From Bermanella sp034110565 (GTDB lineage Bacteria; Pseudomonadota; Gammaproteobacteria; Pseudomonadales; Oceanobacteraceae), in NCBI GenBank assembly GCA_034110565.1, contig JAWUYY010000037.1, positions 3,584 through 67,583 on the forward strand: 64,000 bases of DNA, in the 5' to 3' direction. The notes under the pieces are model-generated. The model was given only the letters and a program-made list of their open reading frames with translations, searched no databases and was not told the origin of the DNA. Shown here piece by piece: positions 53,929 through 63,068 of the stretch. The translations under genes and the position numbers were made by a program. Each line of letters starts with the position of its first letter. Positions within the stretch are counted from its first letter, which is position 1.

Positions 53929-54528
53929 ATGAGCAAGGCGCAATCATTAATCGAACAGTTTTACCAAGAAGAACAAGAGCGCATTGCGCAAGAATCCACC
54001 TTTACTCCTGTTGATGTCAGCGTCAGCAGTGCCGATATGGCCATGATTAACACCATATCTAAGCGTTTTAACAAAGACAAAGGTCAATTGGTTCGCGAAG
54101 CTCTAAGCCAAGCCATCCTTGACATGTTCAGCGCTCTGGAGCCTGTAGAGCGAAAGATGCTGGCCAAGGACGCTGATGAATTAGCCAACAGCATCGCGGC
54201 CGAAATCGCCGAAGAGCAAGGCTTAGAGAGCTTAGAAGTAACCGGTACTAACTGGGTTGCTCAAGATAAGCAGTGCATCAAAGACGAACGCAAAGCAGAA
54301 AAAGAACAGCAAAAGCAGCAAGAAACGCTAGCACAGCAAATTCTAGCGGAGCAGCAAGAAGCTAAGAGCGAACCAGAAGAAGACATGGCGGAACAAGAAA
54401 CCACCATGACAAGCACACAGACAGATGAATATTCAGCTGATGAGCAAGCATCAGACGATTTACCATTTGCCGAGCAAGCTTCTGATTCACAAGAACAAAC
54501 CCCAAGCAACAACTCTATTTTTGCTTAA
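53929..54528 (+). CDS. RHH-like N-domain with acidic glutamine-rich tail
   Basis: 199 residues. The first part (VDVSVSSADMAMINTISKRF then KGQLVREALSQAILDMF) reads like a ribbon-helix-helix DNA-binding unit: a short strand, then two helices with the K-x-x-L-V-R-E-A pattern. The rest is low-complexity, rich in E, Q, A and S. I do not recognise the full protein. An AGAGG site precedes the ATG. It does not match any nearby operon; function unknown. Confidence 0.65.
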   Translation: MSKAQSLIEQFYQEEQERIAQESTFTPVDVSVSSADMAMINTISKRFNKDKGQLVREALSQAILDMFSALEPVERKMLAKDADELANSIAAEIAEEQGLESLEVTGTNWVAQDKQCIKDERKAEKEQQKQQETLAQQILAEQQEAKSEPEEDMAEQETTMTSTQTDEYSADEQASDDLPFAEQASDSQEQTPSNNSIFA

Positions 54529-54650
54529 TTTTTAATCAAAGATAACAGATTGCCTTAGTTTTAAGGCAATCTGCTTATTCTCTTCCCCCTCTTGGCATAA
54601 CCCCGTAAAATGGCCGACCTTTTGTTGTTCACATATTTATAGGATTCATA

Positions 54651-55601
54651 ATGGCTATCCAGTGGTTTCCCGGTCACATGCACCGAGCACGCAAACAAAT
54701 TACTGAGATGATGCCGCAAATTGATCTTGTGATTGAAGTATTGGATGCACGCTTACCTTATTCCAGTGAAAACCCTTTAGTACCAGAACTTCGTTCAGGT
54801 AAAGCCTGCTTAAAGTTACTCAATAAATCGGATCTAGCCGACCCTGAACACACCAAGAAATGGCTCGACTATTTCAATAGCCTGCCTAACACCAGAGCCA
54901 TGGCACTCACTGGTCTAGATAAAAAACAAGTTAAAGCCATTACTCAATATTGCTTAAGCATGTTGCCCGAGCGCGAAGAGAAAAAACAATCCATTCGCAC
55001 CATGATATTAGGCATTCCCAACGTGGGAAAATCCACTCTCATTAATACCTTGGCTGGACGCACCGTTGCAAAAGCAGGCAACCTCCCCGCCCTGACTCGC
55101 CACCCACAGCAAATTAAAATAAATGACGGCATTGTGCTTTCTGATACACCAGGCATCTTATGGCCAAAAATCCATAACATCAGCAGTGGCTTTCGCTTAG
55201 CCGCCAGCGGTGCGGTGCGTGATACTGCATTAGATTATTTTGAAGTGGCTGAATTTACTGGCAACATGATGCTGCAGCTTTACCCCCAAACCATTCTCGA
55301 GCGATATAAGCTGGCAGAACTGCCTCAAACAGGCGAGCAATTAATTGAAGCCATTGGCCGTAAACGCGGCTGTTTAAGACCAGGCGGTGTGGTCGACATG
55401 CACAAAGCGGCTGAAATTCTGATTCATGAATTACGCTCGGGTAAACTTGGCAAGCTAACCTATGAAACACCTGAGATGATGTTAGCCGAAGAGGCTGCGT
55501 TAAAAGTCGAAGAGGAACGTAAAGCCGCTGAAGCTGAAGCTAAAAAACTCGCAGCGAAAAAAGGCAAGCGCCCAAGTAACCCAGAAGACGAACAAGTCTA
55601 G
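54651..55601 (+). CDS. Circularly permuted ribosome-assembly GTPase (YlqF/RbgA-like)
   Basis: 316 residues with the G-motif order of cpGTPases: G4 NKSD (58-61), then G1 GIPNVGKST (121-129), then G3 DTPG (165-168). The opening MAIQWFPGHMHRARKQITE is typical of YlqF/RbgA, which assists 50S ribosome maturation. The C-terminal region is lysine-, glutamate- and alanine-rich and probably disordered. A bidirectional terminator follows. Gammaproteobacteria often lack rbgA itself, so I give the family, not a symbol. Confidence 0.87.
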   Translation: MAIQWFPGHMHRARKQITEMMPQIDLVIEVLDARLPYSSENPLVPELRSGKACLKLLNKSDLADPEHTKKWLDYFNSLPNTRAMALTGLDKKQVKAITQYCLSMLPEREEKKQSIRTMILGIPNVGKSTLINTLAGRTVAKAGNLPALTRHPQQIKINDGIVLSDTPGILWPKIHNISSGFRLAASGAVRDTALDYFEVAEFTGNMMLQLYPQTILERYKLAELPQTGEQLIEAIGRKRGCLRPGGVVDMHKAAEILIHELRSGKLGKLTYETPEMMLAEEAALKVEEERKAAEAEAKKLAAKKGKRPSNPEDEQV

Positions 55602-55640
55602 TGTCTGTATTTCACCTTTAAGTTCATATTGCATCCATAA

Positions 55641-55663
55641 AAAAAGCCGCTAAGCGGCTTTTT
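55641..55663. terminator. Bidirectional terminator after the GTPase gene
   Basis: AAAAAGCCGC-TAA-GCGGCTTTTT hairpin with T-runs on both strands, between converging genes. Confidence 0.9.
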
Positions 55664-55682
55664 TTATTTTAACTAATCGATA

Positions 55683-56117
55683 TTACTGAGTTTTGATGGC
55701 ATCTCGCAACTGAGTAAAGATATCCCATTTAGCGTCTTCTTCCGCCACAATCTCAATGGGATACAAGCCAGTATCAGTAGGAATAGTATTTAAATCAGAC
55801 TGCAATTGGCTCGTGTCTTTTGCGTATAAAATCCACTGATTAATCCCCTGACTCATAATCACCATTACCACCAGCGCATGAAGCTGCTCTTCAACCGCCG
55901 TCATTAGCTTTTGATTAAAATCATCAATAAAAACCAATTCTTTATCACTTGGATAACCAGTCACAGGATCAACATCTGCTGCAGTCCAAGAGATTTGCAC
56001 ACATTGCGCAAATTCCCCTGATGTCAGTTCGCTTTCTAATTCATCACGATAGCGAATGGTAATGGGTTCATCATTTAGTGTGCCGTCTGCCAGCACCCAA
56101 CGGGTTGAAAACGCCAT
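55683..56117 (-). CDS. DUF695-like protein
   Basis: 144 residues, no signal peptide. The order of segments (RWVLADGTLNDEPITIRYR, then a helix, then INQWILYAKDTSQLQSDLN, then YPIEIVAEEDAKWDIFTQL) fits the DUF695 family, which has no settled function. It is a single gene, opposite in direction to the GTPase and next to the persulfide-type hydrolase (102-bp gap). Confidence 0.75.
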   Translation of the reverse strand: MAFSTRWVLADGTLNDEPITIRYRDELESELTSGEFAQCVQISWTAADVDPVTGYPSDKELVFIDDFNQKLMTAVEEQLHALVVMVIMSQGINQWILYAKDTSQLQSDLNTIPTDTGLYPIEIVAEEDAKWDIFTQLRDAIKTQ

Positions 56118-56219
56118 ATGCCTTCCCTGCTTTTATTTTTGGATACGCTTAAAGCTAGCAGACTATAAGTAAAAAGCACAAGAACAGCGGTTCTTATGGC
56201 TATTTATACCCAAAAATCC

Positions 56220-57074
56220 TTACCTAAGAGGAATCTTTAGAAACCGGCGTCCGCTTGTATCTGGCTCAGGCAGATGCCCAGCGCGTACATTCACCTGCAA
56301 ACTTGGCAATATTAAACGAGGTGCATCCAAGTTAGCATCCCGTGCCTGGCGTTTAGTGATAAACGCTGATTCTGACGTATTTTGGGAAACGTGAATATTA
56401 TGCTGTTTTTGTTCTTTCACACTCACCACCGAACGTACTGCTCGGCCATTTGGCGGATAGTCATGGCACATATGCAGCTGGGTATCATCACCTAAAGCAT
56501 AAAGAGACTGAATAGATTGATATAGCGCATGTGCATCACCACCAGGAAAATCACAGCGTGCCGTGCCTACATCAGGCATAAATAAGGTGTCACCCACAAA
56601 CACATGAGCGGGTTCATTCGCCGCTCGCACCACATAACTTTGGCATGCTGGCGTATGCCCAGGAGTAGATAAGGCATGAATACTCATCCCCCCTAGCTTT
56701 AAAACATCCCCCGAAGACACTAGTCCATCAAATAAAGCCTCTTGCTGGCTATGTAAATCAAATACTTGATCAAAGTGAGCCTGAACAATTGAAACCTTAT
56801 CGCCTATGAGTATCCGCCCACCTAAATGCTGTTTTATATACTGAGCTGCGGTTAAGTGATCAGCGTGCACGTGAGTTTCTAGAATAAAGCTAACCGTCAG
56901 CCCTAAACCCTTCACCCGAGTGATAACCTCATCTGCAAATGCAAAGCTGGTTTCCCCTGAATTAGGCTTATAGTCCATAACCGGGTCAATCACCGCGGCC
57001 TCGGCGGTAGTTTCATCGTACAAAATATGACAAAAAGTCTGTGTATCTTGGTGATAAAAGCTTTCAATCTGCAT
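56220..57074 (-). CDS. Blh/persulfide dioxygenase-like metallo-hydrolase
   Basis: 284 residues of the metallo-beta-lactamase superfamily with the mononuclear-iron-type motif ETHVHADHLTAA, STPGHTPACQSYVV, FVGDTLFMPDVGTARCDFPGG and HMCHDYPPNGR. This pattern is that of ETHE1/Blh-type persulfide dioxygenases, which oxidise glutathione persulfide to sulfite. It is divergent from a two-cysteine ArsR/BigR-like regulator with a perfect palindrome between them, matching the bigR-blh arrangement. Confidence 0.88.
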   Translation of the reverse strand: MQIESFYHQDTQTFCHILYDETTAEAAVIDPVMDYKPNSGETSFAFADEVITRVKGLGLTVSFILETHVHADHLTAAQYIKQHLGGRILIGDKVSIVQAHFDQVFDLHSQQEALFDGLVSSGDVLKLGGMSIHALSTPGHTPACQSYVVRAANEPAHVFVGDTLFMPDVGTARCDFPGGDAHALYQSIQSLYALGDDTQLHMCHDYPPNGRAVRSVVSVKEQKQHNIHVSQNTSESAFITKRQARDANLDAPRLILPSLQVNVRAGHLPEPDTSGRRFLKIPLR

Positions 57075-57144
57075 GCTTCACCCTTATTTATGTGTAATTA
57101 ATCACTACATTAGCAAATTCTAATTTAGCTTTCATTAAATATTG

Positions 57145-57158
57145 TGTTAAATTTAACA
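57145..57158. promoter_or_regulatory. Perfect palindrome, likely BigR/ArsR operator
   Basis: TGTTAAATTTAACA is a perfect 14-bp palindrome in the 110-bp divergent region between the persulfide dioxygenase-like gene and the ArsR gene. BigR operators are AT-rich palindromes of this kind. It would block the start of the ArsR-SulP unit and possibly both genes. Confidence 0.65.
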
Positions 57159-57184
57159 TAGCTTAACTATTTATAGAGGATGCT

Positions 57185-57502
57185 ATGGAAACATTTACCA
57201 TCGCACAAGAGATGAAGGCCCACGCCTGTGAAGCCTCGCAATTATTAAAAGCCCTTGCTAACGAAAATCGCCTGATGATCTTATGTTCTCTAGCCCAAGG
57301 TGAGATGAATGTAAGTGAATTAAATGAACGTTTAGATTTAAGTCAGTCCGCTCTAAGCCAGCACTTAGCATGGTTACGCCGTGAAGAATTGGTTAATACT
57401 CGTCGTGACGCTCAAACCATTTACTATTCACTGCAAGGCACAAAGGCCAAGGAAATCATTGAAGTGCTACAAACCATTTACTGCGCCGACTTAGTGAAAT
57501 AA
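57185..57502 (+). CDS. BigR/SqrR-like persulfide-sensing ArsR-family repressor
   Basis: 105 residues with the ArsR winged helix: ALANENRLMILCSLAQGEMNV and LDLSQSALSQHLAWLRREELV. Two cysteines, Cys34 and Cys100, are 66 residues apart, the same spacing as the sensing pair of BigR (42/108) and SqrR (41/107), so persulfide sensing through a disulfide or tetrasulfide link is likely. Cys15 is extra. It regulates itself, SulP downstream (2-bp gap) and, by inference, the divergent hydrolase. Confidence 0.87.
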   Translation: METFTIAQEMKAHACEASQLLKALANENRLMILCSLAQGEMNVSELNERLDLSQSALSQHLAWLRREELVNTRRDAQTIYYSLQGTKAKEIIEVLQTIYCADLVK

Positions 57503-57504
57503 AT

Positions 57505-59136
57505 ATGCCCAATTGGCTTTTTCCTTGGCGTCATGGCCACTGGCACCTAACAAGTGACCTAATTGCTGGCCTTGTGGTGGCTATTCTCATTATCCCTCAA
57601 GCCATCGGTTATGGCTTACTGGCTCAGCTTCCACCCTCAGTGGCCTTAGCTAGCTGTATTTTTCCTCTTATGGCTTACACCCTATTTGGGCGTAGCCATG
57701 CTTTGGCCATTGGCCCTGTTGCCATTATTAGCTTAATGGTAGGAGAAGCGCTTCATGAGCTTCCCGCTGAAGATATATTGGGTGCAGCGCAGCTGTTAGC
57801 ACTACAAGTGGCCATGATTTTAGGCTCAATGCGTTTACTCAATATCGGCAATCTTGTGCATTTTATTGGCCATCCCGTTATACAAGGGTTCACCACGGCC
57901 GCCGCCCTACTCATTATTAGCAAGCAACTGCCATTAGTCTTGGGTGGTAACGTTTTACACGCAGAAAGCATTCAGCTACAAACCGCCCTACTAGCCGCAG
58001 CCTGCCTTGTATTACTATTACTTTTTCGCAAAATTCCCAATAGTTTTTTAAGTAAACTTGGCCCGCTATCCGCTGTTGCGCTTGGTTGCTTCGCGGTTCT
58101 TTACCTTCCTCAAAGTTTCAGCACCATAAATATTGGCAGTGATACGGGAAGCAGCCATTCTATGGTGCATATCTCATTTGAATTTCCGTGGCACTTATTT
58201 GAGCAGCTGTTACCCAATGCCCTGCTTATTGCGTTAATTGGCTTTTTAGAAAGCACATCCGTCGCCAAAACCCTTGCTAGGCCACGCAAAGAAAATATTT
58301 ACGTTAACCAAGAACTTATAGGTATTTCCAGTGCAAATTTGGCAGCCAGCCTCTTTGGTGGCTACCCTGTAGCCGGTGGCTTTGGTCGCTCTATGGTCAA
58401 TCATCAAGCCGGAGCCAGCAGTCCACTTGCTGGGTTCTTTACCGCTCTTTTTGTATTGATCTTTTTAATGTTTGCCATGAGCGTCATCGGCTACATTCCT
58501 CTCGCCTCGTTGGGTGCCATTGTTATCTTGGCTGTTTGGCCATTATTGGATATCAACCCATTAATACGTAACTGGAGCATTCACCCAAAAGAAAACAGCA
58601 CCTGGGTCATCACCTTTGTATGTGTACTTTGGCAAGGAGTCGAAATTGGCATTCTAGCTGGAGTAGCGCTGTCGATTGTGTTCTTAATTCGCAGCGCAGC
58701 CAGACCGCACATGGCTATTATTGGGCGCATTCCCGACTCCGATCACTTCCGTAATATCAAGCGGCACAAGGTGATCACCGATGACAATTTACTGGCCATA
58801 CGAATTGACGAAGGTTTGCATTTTGCCAATATCGATACTGTAAATACGTTTTTAGAAAAGGCCGTCATGCAGTTTCCCGAAGCTAAAAATCTGCTCATTG
58901 TCTGCTCGGCCGTCAATATCGTCGACAGTGACGGTTTAGACTTACTGCAAACGTGGAACGAAAAGCTACAAGCTCAAGGAAAACAGTTACACCTAGCAGA
59001 AGTAAAAGGCCCCGTCATGGATAACCTTATAAAACGAGGCTTTATCGACGCATTAAAACCAGGTGAGATTTTTCTCAGCACGCACCAAGCCTTTGATGCC
59101 CTTTCGCAACCTTCTGATGAAACCTATATAATCTAA
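57505..59136 (+). CDS. SulP-family anion transporter with STAS domain
   Basis: 543 residues with about 11-12 membrane helices and a C-terminal STAS domain (about 430-540). Family motifs include TSDLIAGLVVAILIIPQAIGYGLLA, HPVIQGFTTAAALLII and SLFGGYPVAGGFGRSMVNHQAG. SulP proteins move sulfate or other anions. It follows the repressor by only 2 bp, so it should be induced with it; exporting sulfite or sulfate produced from persulfide is a reasonable inference. The substrate is not proven. Confidence 0.88.
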   Translation: MPNWLFPWRHGHWHLTSDLIAGLVVAILIIPQAIGYGLLAQLPPSVALASCIFPLMAYTLFGRSHALAIGPVAIISLMVGEALHELPAEDILGAAQLLALQVAMILGSMRLLNIGNLVHFIGHPVIQGFTTAAALLIISKQLPLVLGGNVLHAESIQLQTALLAAACLVLLLLFRKIPNSFLSKLGPLSAVALGCFAVLYLPQSFSTINIGSDTGSSHSMVHISFEFPWHLFEQLLPNALLIALIGFLESTSVAKTLARPRKENIYVNQELIGISSANLAASLFGGYPVAGGFGRSMVNHQAGASSPLAGFFTALFVLIFLMFAMSVIGYIPLASLGAIVILAVWPLLDINPLIRNWSIHPKENSTWVITFVCVLWQGVEIGILAGVALSIVFLIRSAARPHMAIIGRIPDSDHFRNIKRHKVITDDNLLAIRIDEGLHFANIDTVNTFLEKAVMQFPEAKNLLIVCSAVNIVDSDGLDLLQTWNEKLQAQGKQLHLAEVKGPVMDNLIKRGFIDALKPGEIFLSTHQAFDALSQPSDETYII

Positions 59137-59161
59137 TTTTTTGATTCAGAAGGCTCAACCC

Positions 59162-59632
59162 ATGTTGTATCTCGTGATTATCGCCATCGCTATACTGCTC
59201 GCACTCAGCGCTATTGCAGCTTATTACCTTATTAAACTGCGTAAAACTGAGCAGCAACAAGCCCAACAAATTCAGCAAAATCAAGCAGCTTGGCAAAAAC
59301 ATCAAGACGAGCTGGCCGCGGACTTACGCTTTATTGCCAACTCAATGCTACAAGGTCAATGCGAAATAACCGAAGGCTGCATGCGCATTAAAGTGCTTAT
59401 GGATCGGCTAGATGAAGGTTTACAACACAAGCCTGAGTTCAAAACCATTCAGAAACACTTTGCTCAAACCATCACCATGCCCACCCATGACGCTTATAAA
59501 GCGCTTAGCAAGCAAGAGCAGTTTAAACTCGACAAGCAACGCTTCAGCTTAGAAGACGAAAATAAAGAACAGGTATTGGTTGAGGTGAAAACACTTAGCC
59601 TGTACCAATTTGATACCGTGCCACCAAATTAG
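59162..59632 (+). CDS. DUF2489-like membrane protein
   Basis: About 156 residues with one N-terminal membrane helix (LYLVIIAIAILLALSAIAAYYLI) and a glutamine-rich cytosolic coil. The segment QGQCEITEGCMRIKVLMDRLD and the later KTIQKHFAQTITMPTHDAY fit the DUF2489 family. I start it at ATG 59162 with AAGG nearby; a TTG 7 codons earlier is also open. It follows SulP after a 25-bp gap from the better start. No function is known. Confidence 0.75.
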   Translation: MLYLVIIAIAILLALSAIAAYYLIKLRKTEQQQAQQIQQNQAAWQKHQDELAADLRFIANSMLQGQCEITEGCMRIKVLMDRLDEGLQHKPEFKTIQKHFAQTITMPTHDAYKALSKQEQFKLDKQRFSLEDENKEQVLVEVKTLSLYQFDTVPPN

Positions 59633-59695
59633 CCTTTTCATATCACTTGGCTTTGGTAAACTGTTAAACGGATCACATTTACCAAGGCCATGACA

Positions 59696-60997
59696 ATGAA
59701 TAAAACCTTACTGGGTTTATGCACTTTAAGCTTACTTACCGCCTGCTCTGGTCCTGCTATTAAAGACGCTGTCATCATTCAACAAACCGCTTTAAGTCAA
59801 GCCCAAAGTAGCGAACAAGACCCTCAGCAAGCCATCGAAAATAGCCGCAATTTACAAGTTAATGCACAGCAAGAAGATCTCTATTTTTATAGCCCCAGCT
59901 ATATGGCTCAAGCTGAAAAAGAAATAGCACTGGCCGAAGAAGCACTCAAACAAAACAAACCTGCCAGCGTCACGATCACCCATAGCCTAACCGCAAAAGC
60001 ATTATTCGAGCGTGGCCTTGCCACTAAGCAAACCGTAACAAACCAACTAGCGCCCAGCTTTGATGGCATTACCATGCTGAAACAAATCAACAGTCATGTT
60101 TTAGTAAAAGACGATTTCGAAGACATTGAAGACGATATTAAAGATTTAATCTTGCTCATTGAACAAGGCAATATAAATGACGCGATCAAGGATCAAAAAG
60201 ATGTATTAACGGACATCGCCCAACTAGAAAAGGAAACCTTAAAGGTTGCCTACTTCACCCCAGCTCAGAGCGCGTTAGATAAAGCCGAAGATGCTGACGC
60301 AGAAGAATTTGCCACTCAGACCTTTGAAATTGCTGAAGAAGCCGTTGATAAACTAGAACTGCTTATTAAAAGTCAGTACAAAAAGCGCGACCTGATCGCT
60401 GAACGCTCAAAAGCCACGATCAGGTTGGCTCAACACGCTGAAAATGTCGCCAAAGCCGCAAAGCCATTATTGAAAATTAATGCAGAGCAAGCTGAACAAC
60501 ATATCTTGCATATCGAATCCCTGCTCGATCGCATTACGAAAGCATTGAACCACGACAGCATTAATCACATGCCTTTGAATAATCAATCCATTGCGTTAGC
60601 ACAAGCCGTTGAAACGTTAACGAAACAAGTACAAAACAAACAAAGTAACGCTAAATGGGACAACGAAAAACAAGCACTCAAAGCATCTATTGACGATCTT
60701 AAAAAACAATCAAAAGACGATACGATTGAAGTTAAACCAAGCACACAAACAACACCTGCAAACATCCAAAGTGCAATAAAAACAGACAAAGCCGAAACGG
60801 CAAAAGAAAAAGAAAAAGAAACAAATACTACACAGAAAGAAATACAGACAACTGAGCCTCAAGTAACGACCACTGAGGTAGAAACAATCGAAGCACCCAC
60901 CAGCAAGCTTGAAGCAGAAGCGATTGAACCGACAACTACCGAGCCAGTTGAAGAAACCGTAACACCAAGCGATAACGTAACAAATCCTCAGTCTTAA
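59696..60997 (+). CDS. Long helical lipoprotein with T/E-rich tail
   Basis: About 433 residues. A lipoprotein signal (GLCTLSLLTAC) is followed by about 300 residues of predicted helices (many A, Q, E, K, D) and a 90-residue low-complexity tail of T, E, K and P (about 340-433). I start it at ATG 59696, at 8 bp from AAGG; an ATG two codons earlier lies too close. I do not recognise a family. It could be a periplasmic scaffold or adhesion-type lipoprotein; that is inference. Confidence 0.72.
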   Translation: MNKTLLGLCTLSLLTACSGPAIKDAVIIQQTALSQAQSSEQDPQQAIENSRNLQVNAQQEDLYFYSPSYMAQAEKEIALAEEALKQNKPASVTITHSLTAKALFERGLATKQTVTNQLAPSFDGITMLKQINSHVLVKDDFEDIEDDIKDLILLIEQGNINDAIKDQKDVLTDIAQLEKETLKVAYFTPAQSALDKAEDADAEEFATQTFEIAEEAVDKLELLIKSQYKKRDLIAERSKATIRLAQHAENVAKAAKPLLKINAEQAEQHILHIESLLDRITKALNHDSINHMPLNNQSIALAQAVETLTKQVQNKQSNAKWDNEKQALKASIDDLKKQSKDDTIEVKPSTQTTPANIQSAIKTDKAETAKEKEKETNTTQKEIQTTEPQVTTTEVETIEAPTSKLEAEAIEPTTTEPVEETVTPSDNVTNPQS

Positions 60998-61036
60998 CAT
61001 GCAAAAAAACTGATAAACGGCCCACAACAAACAATC

Positions 61037-61064
61037 AATAAGCCCGTATAATAACGGGCTTATT
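61037..61064. terminator. Terminator between the lipoprotein and murI
   Basis: AATAAGCCCGT-ATAATA-ACGGGCTTATT perfect 11-bp stem, followed by ATTTTG. It lies 18 bp before murI, so murI needs its own promoter or read-through. Confidence 0.78.
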
Positions 61065-61081
61065 ATTTTGGATTAAATATC

Positions 61082-61891
61082 TTGTCTTGCATTGCCCTTT
61101 TTGATTCTGGTGTCGGCGGACTCAGTATTTTGCCCGCCATCAAACAAAACATTCCCAATACGGATATTATTTATCTTGCGGACCACCATGCCGCGCCTTA
61201 CGGTAATAAAGATCCCAAATGGCTCAATACCCGTATTCTTGAATTAGTCAGCCAGCTCGATAAGCGTCACAACTTAGATGCCATTATCATTGCCTGCAAC
61301 ACCGCCAGCACCATCTGTTTAGAAGGCCTTCGCACGACCATAAATACCCCCATTATTGGCGTGGTGCCCGCAGTTAAAACCGCTGCTCATTTGAGTGTTA
61401 ATCAATCGATTGGCATACTCGCTACCCCTTCTACTATTAATGGCACATACCTGCAGAGCTTAATTAATGACTTTGCAAGCCAATGTAACGTAACCAAGGT
61501 TGGCTCGACCGAATTAGTCACCATGTCCGAAAAAAAACTCAGTCAACAACCCATTAATTACGATACCTTACACACGATCATTTCACCGTTCATTGAGGCT
61601 CGTTGTGATGTTGTCGTACTTGGCTGCACTCACTTTCCGCACCTGATTGAAGAACTTACAAAATTAGCCCCCCATATCCGCTGGATAGATTCAGCAGACG
61701 CCATAGCAAAACGCTGCGTAAACGTGCTAACCGATAGCCATGCGCTTGTCGCTAATCAAAACGTCACGAGCAAACTCACAGGGAAATCGATTTTCTATTC
61801 AACTGCTCCCATTAACGTAAATTTAAAAGAATCAATCGAATCTATAGGTTTCAAACAAACACAAACCTTCGCCACCACAATCGTACCTTGA
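61082..61891 (+). CDS. murI: Glutamate racemase
   Basis: Makes D-glutamate for peptidoglycan, 269 residues. The two catalytic cysteines lie in ACNTAST and LGCTHFP, and the opening IALFDSGVGGLSIL is typical. The start is a TTG (61082) with only a weak ribosome binding site; no better in-frame start exists upstream because a terminator stem lies there. A weak start may keep expression low. Confidence 0.93.
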   Translation: MSCIALFDSGVGGLSILPAIKQNIPNTDIIYLADHHAAPYGNKDPKWLNTRILELVSQLDKRHNLDAIIIACNTASTICLEGLRTTINTPIIGVVPAVKTAAHLSVNQSIGILATPSTINGTYLQSLINDFASQCNVTKVGSTELVTMSEKKLSQQPINYDTLHTIISPFIEARCDVVVLGCTHFPHLIEELTKLAPHIRWIDSADAIAKRCVNVLTDSHALVANQNVTSKLTGKSIFYSTAPINVNLKESIESIGFKQTQTFATTIVP

Positions 61892-62080
61892 AAATAACGC
61901 CCTAAGATTCGGACAATAAACCTCACTATAAAACTAACACCATGGTTTTGTTATTAGACACATGGTGTAAGTTCACTGGCTACAATCCGTATTTAGAGCG
62001 AAGAATCACACACAAGCCATGACAGCCAAGGTAATGCTGGTTAAAATGCCTGCCAAATAAAAATAATCATAGAGCTACTC

Positions 62081-62836
62081 ATGGACGCATTCACCTCACT
62101 CAAAACCTGTGCATTGGTTTTAATCAGCTCAGCTTTCATTTCGCACTCAGCCCATGCTGGCTATTTTGGCGCGGCCCATAGCTTTAATAGCTCCGCCACC
62201 TTTGATGAGCAAGACGACGGCTTTCGCGTGGACTTTGGCAGTAATGCTACCCCTTGGCTGGATCTAGAATGGAGTTATATCGATTACGGCGAGTCTCGTT
62301 ACAATGACCCCAGTTTCACAGAAGGTGACATTGACGATAACGATGACAATGGTTCCTTTGAAAATATTGGCTACGGCGAACAATCAGTTAATGAGAAAGT
62401 CGCGCGCTTTGACGGTCTAGCCAGTGTTCGCACCCAAGGCATATCCGCTGGTTTAAAATTTAAAAAGTCCGTAAATGACTGGATGCAGGTATACGCCAGG
62501 GCAAGCTTCATGGCATGGCAAGCTGAAAGCATCAGCATGACTATTTTTGCACAAAGACCTGCGTTTGATAGCGACGGTAATGAACTGCCCGAGAACTCAA
62601 CCGAAACCCCAAACAACTTAAATGATTGTAATACCACCACTTACTGCCGAATTGAAGATACAGACAACCCTAAGTCCACTTGGGCAGTTGATTTCTGGTA
62701 TGGCTATGGCGCCATTTTCAAACCGTTTAGCTGGTTGGCCGTTCGCACTGAATACTCAATTTTGACTTTAAACGCCGAAGCCTTTCCTCGAGGTAAGTTA
62801 GAGAGCTTCTCTACCGGCCTTGAAATCCACTTCTGA
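62081..62836 (+). CDS. Outer-membrane barrel-like exported protein
   Basis: 251 residues with a signal peptide (cut near SHSAHA-GY). The mature part has alternating strands (DGFRVDFGSNATPWLDLEWSYIDYG, QGISAGLKFKKSVNDWMQVYARASF, WLAVRTEYSILTLNAEAF) and ends in an aromatic (LEIHF), as outer-membrane barrels do. An acidic loop (GDIDDNDDNGSF) may bind calcium. No family was recognised, and no operon partner is seen. Confidence 0.72.
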   Translation: MDAFTSLKTCALVLISSAFISHSAHAGYFGAAHSFNSSATFDEQDDGFRVDFGSNATPWLDLEWSYIDYGESRYNDPSFTEGDIDDNDDNGSFENIGYGEQSVNEKVARFDGLASVRTQGISAGLKFKKSVNDWMQVYARASFMAWQAESISMTIFAQRPAFDSDGNELPENSTETPNNLNDCNTTTYCRIEDTDNPKSTWAVDFWYGYGAIFKPFSWLAVRTEYSILTLNAEAFPRGKLESFSTGLEIHF

Positions 62837-62847
62837 AAAACACATAA

Positions 62848-62905
62848 GAGTGAAATGTACCCAGACTTGTTACTGTCATAGTTACTATGCGTAACAAGTT
62901 CACTC
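62848..62905. repeat. Nested inverted repeats after the barrel gene
   Basis: GAGTGAA ... TTCACTC (62848-62854, 62899-62905), ACTTGTTAC ... GTAACAAGT (62865-62873, 62891-62899) and CATAG-TTA-CTATG (62877-62889) nest inside one another. No T-run follows, so it is not a plain terminator. Confidence 0.6.
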
Positions 62906-63068
62906 CCGTTCCACCATCCCCATAGCTCGTTCTACTAAAAAAAACCTAGCCCGTACCTGCCATATTTCGTTAATAAATGTAAATGGCACATTATGTGCAT
63001 TTTTAATAACAGGACAGAGATCCCATTTAAAATAACAATAACAATAACAAAAGAAAGGATCAGTACGG

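Noticed and set aside
60710..61030. A 106-codon frame rich in cysteine and phenylalanine on the minus strand
   Set aside because: It is the antisense of the low-complexity tail of the lipoprotein gene, not a gene.
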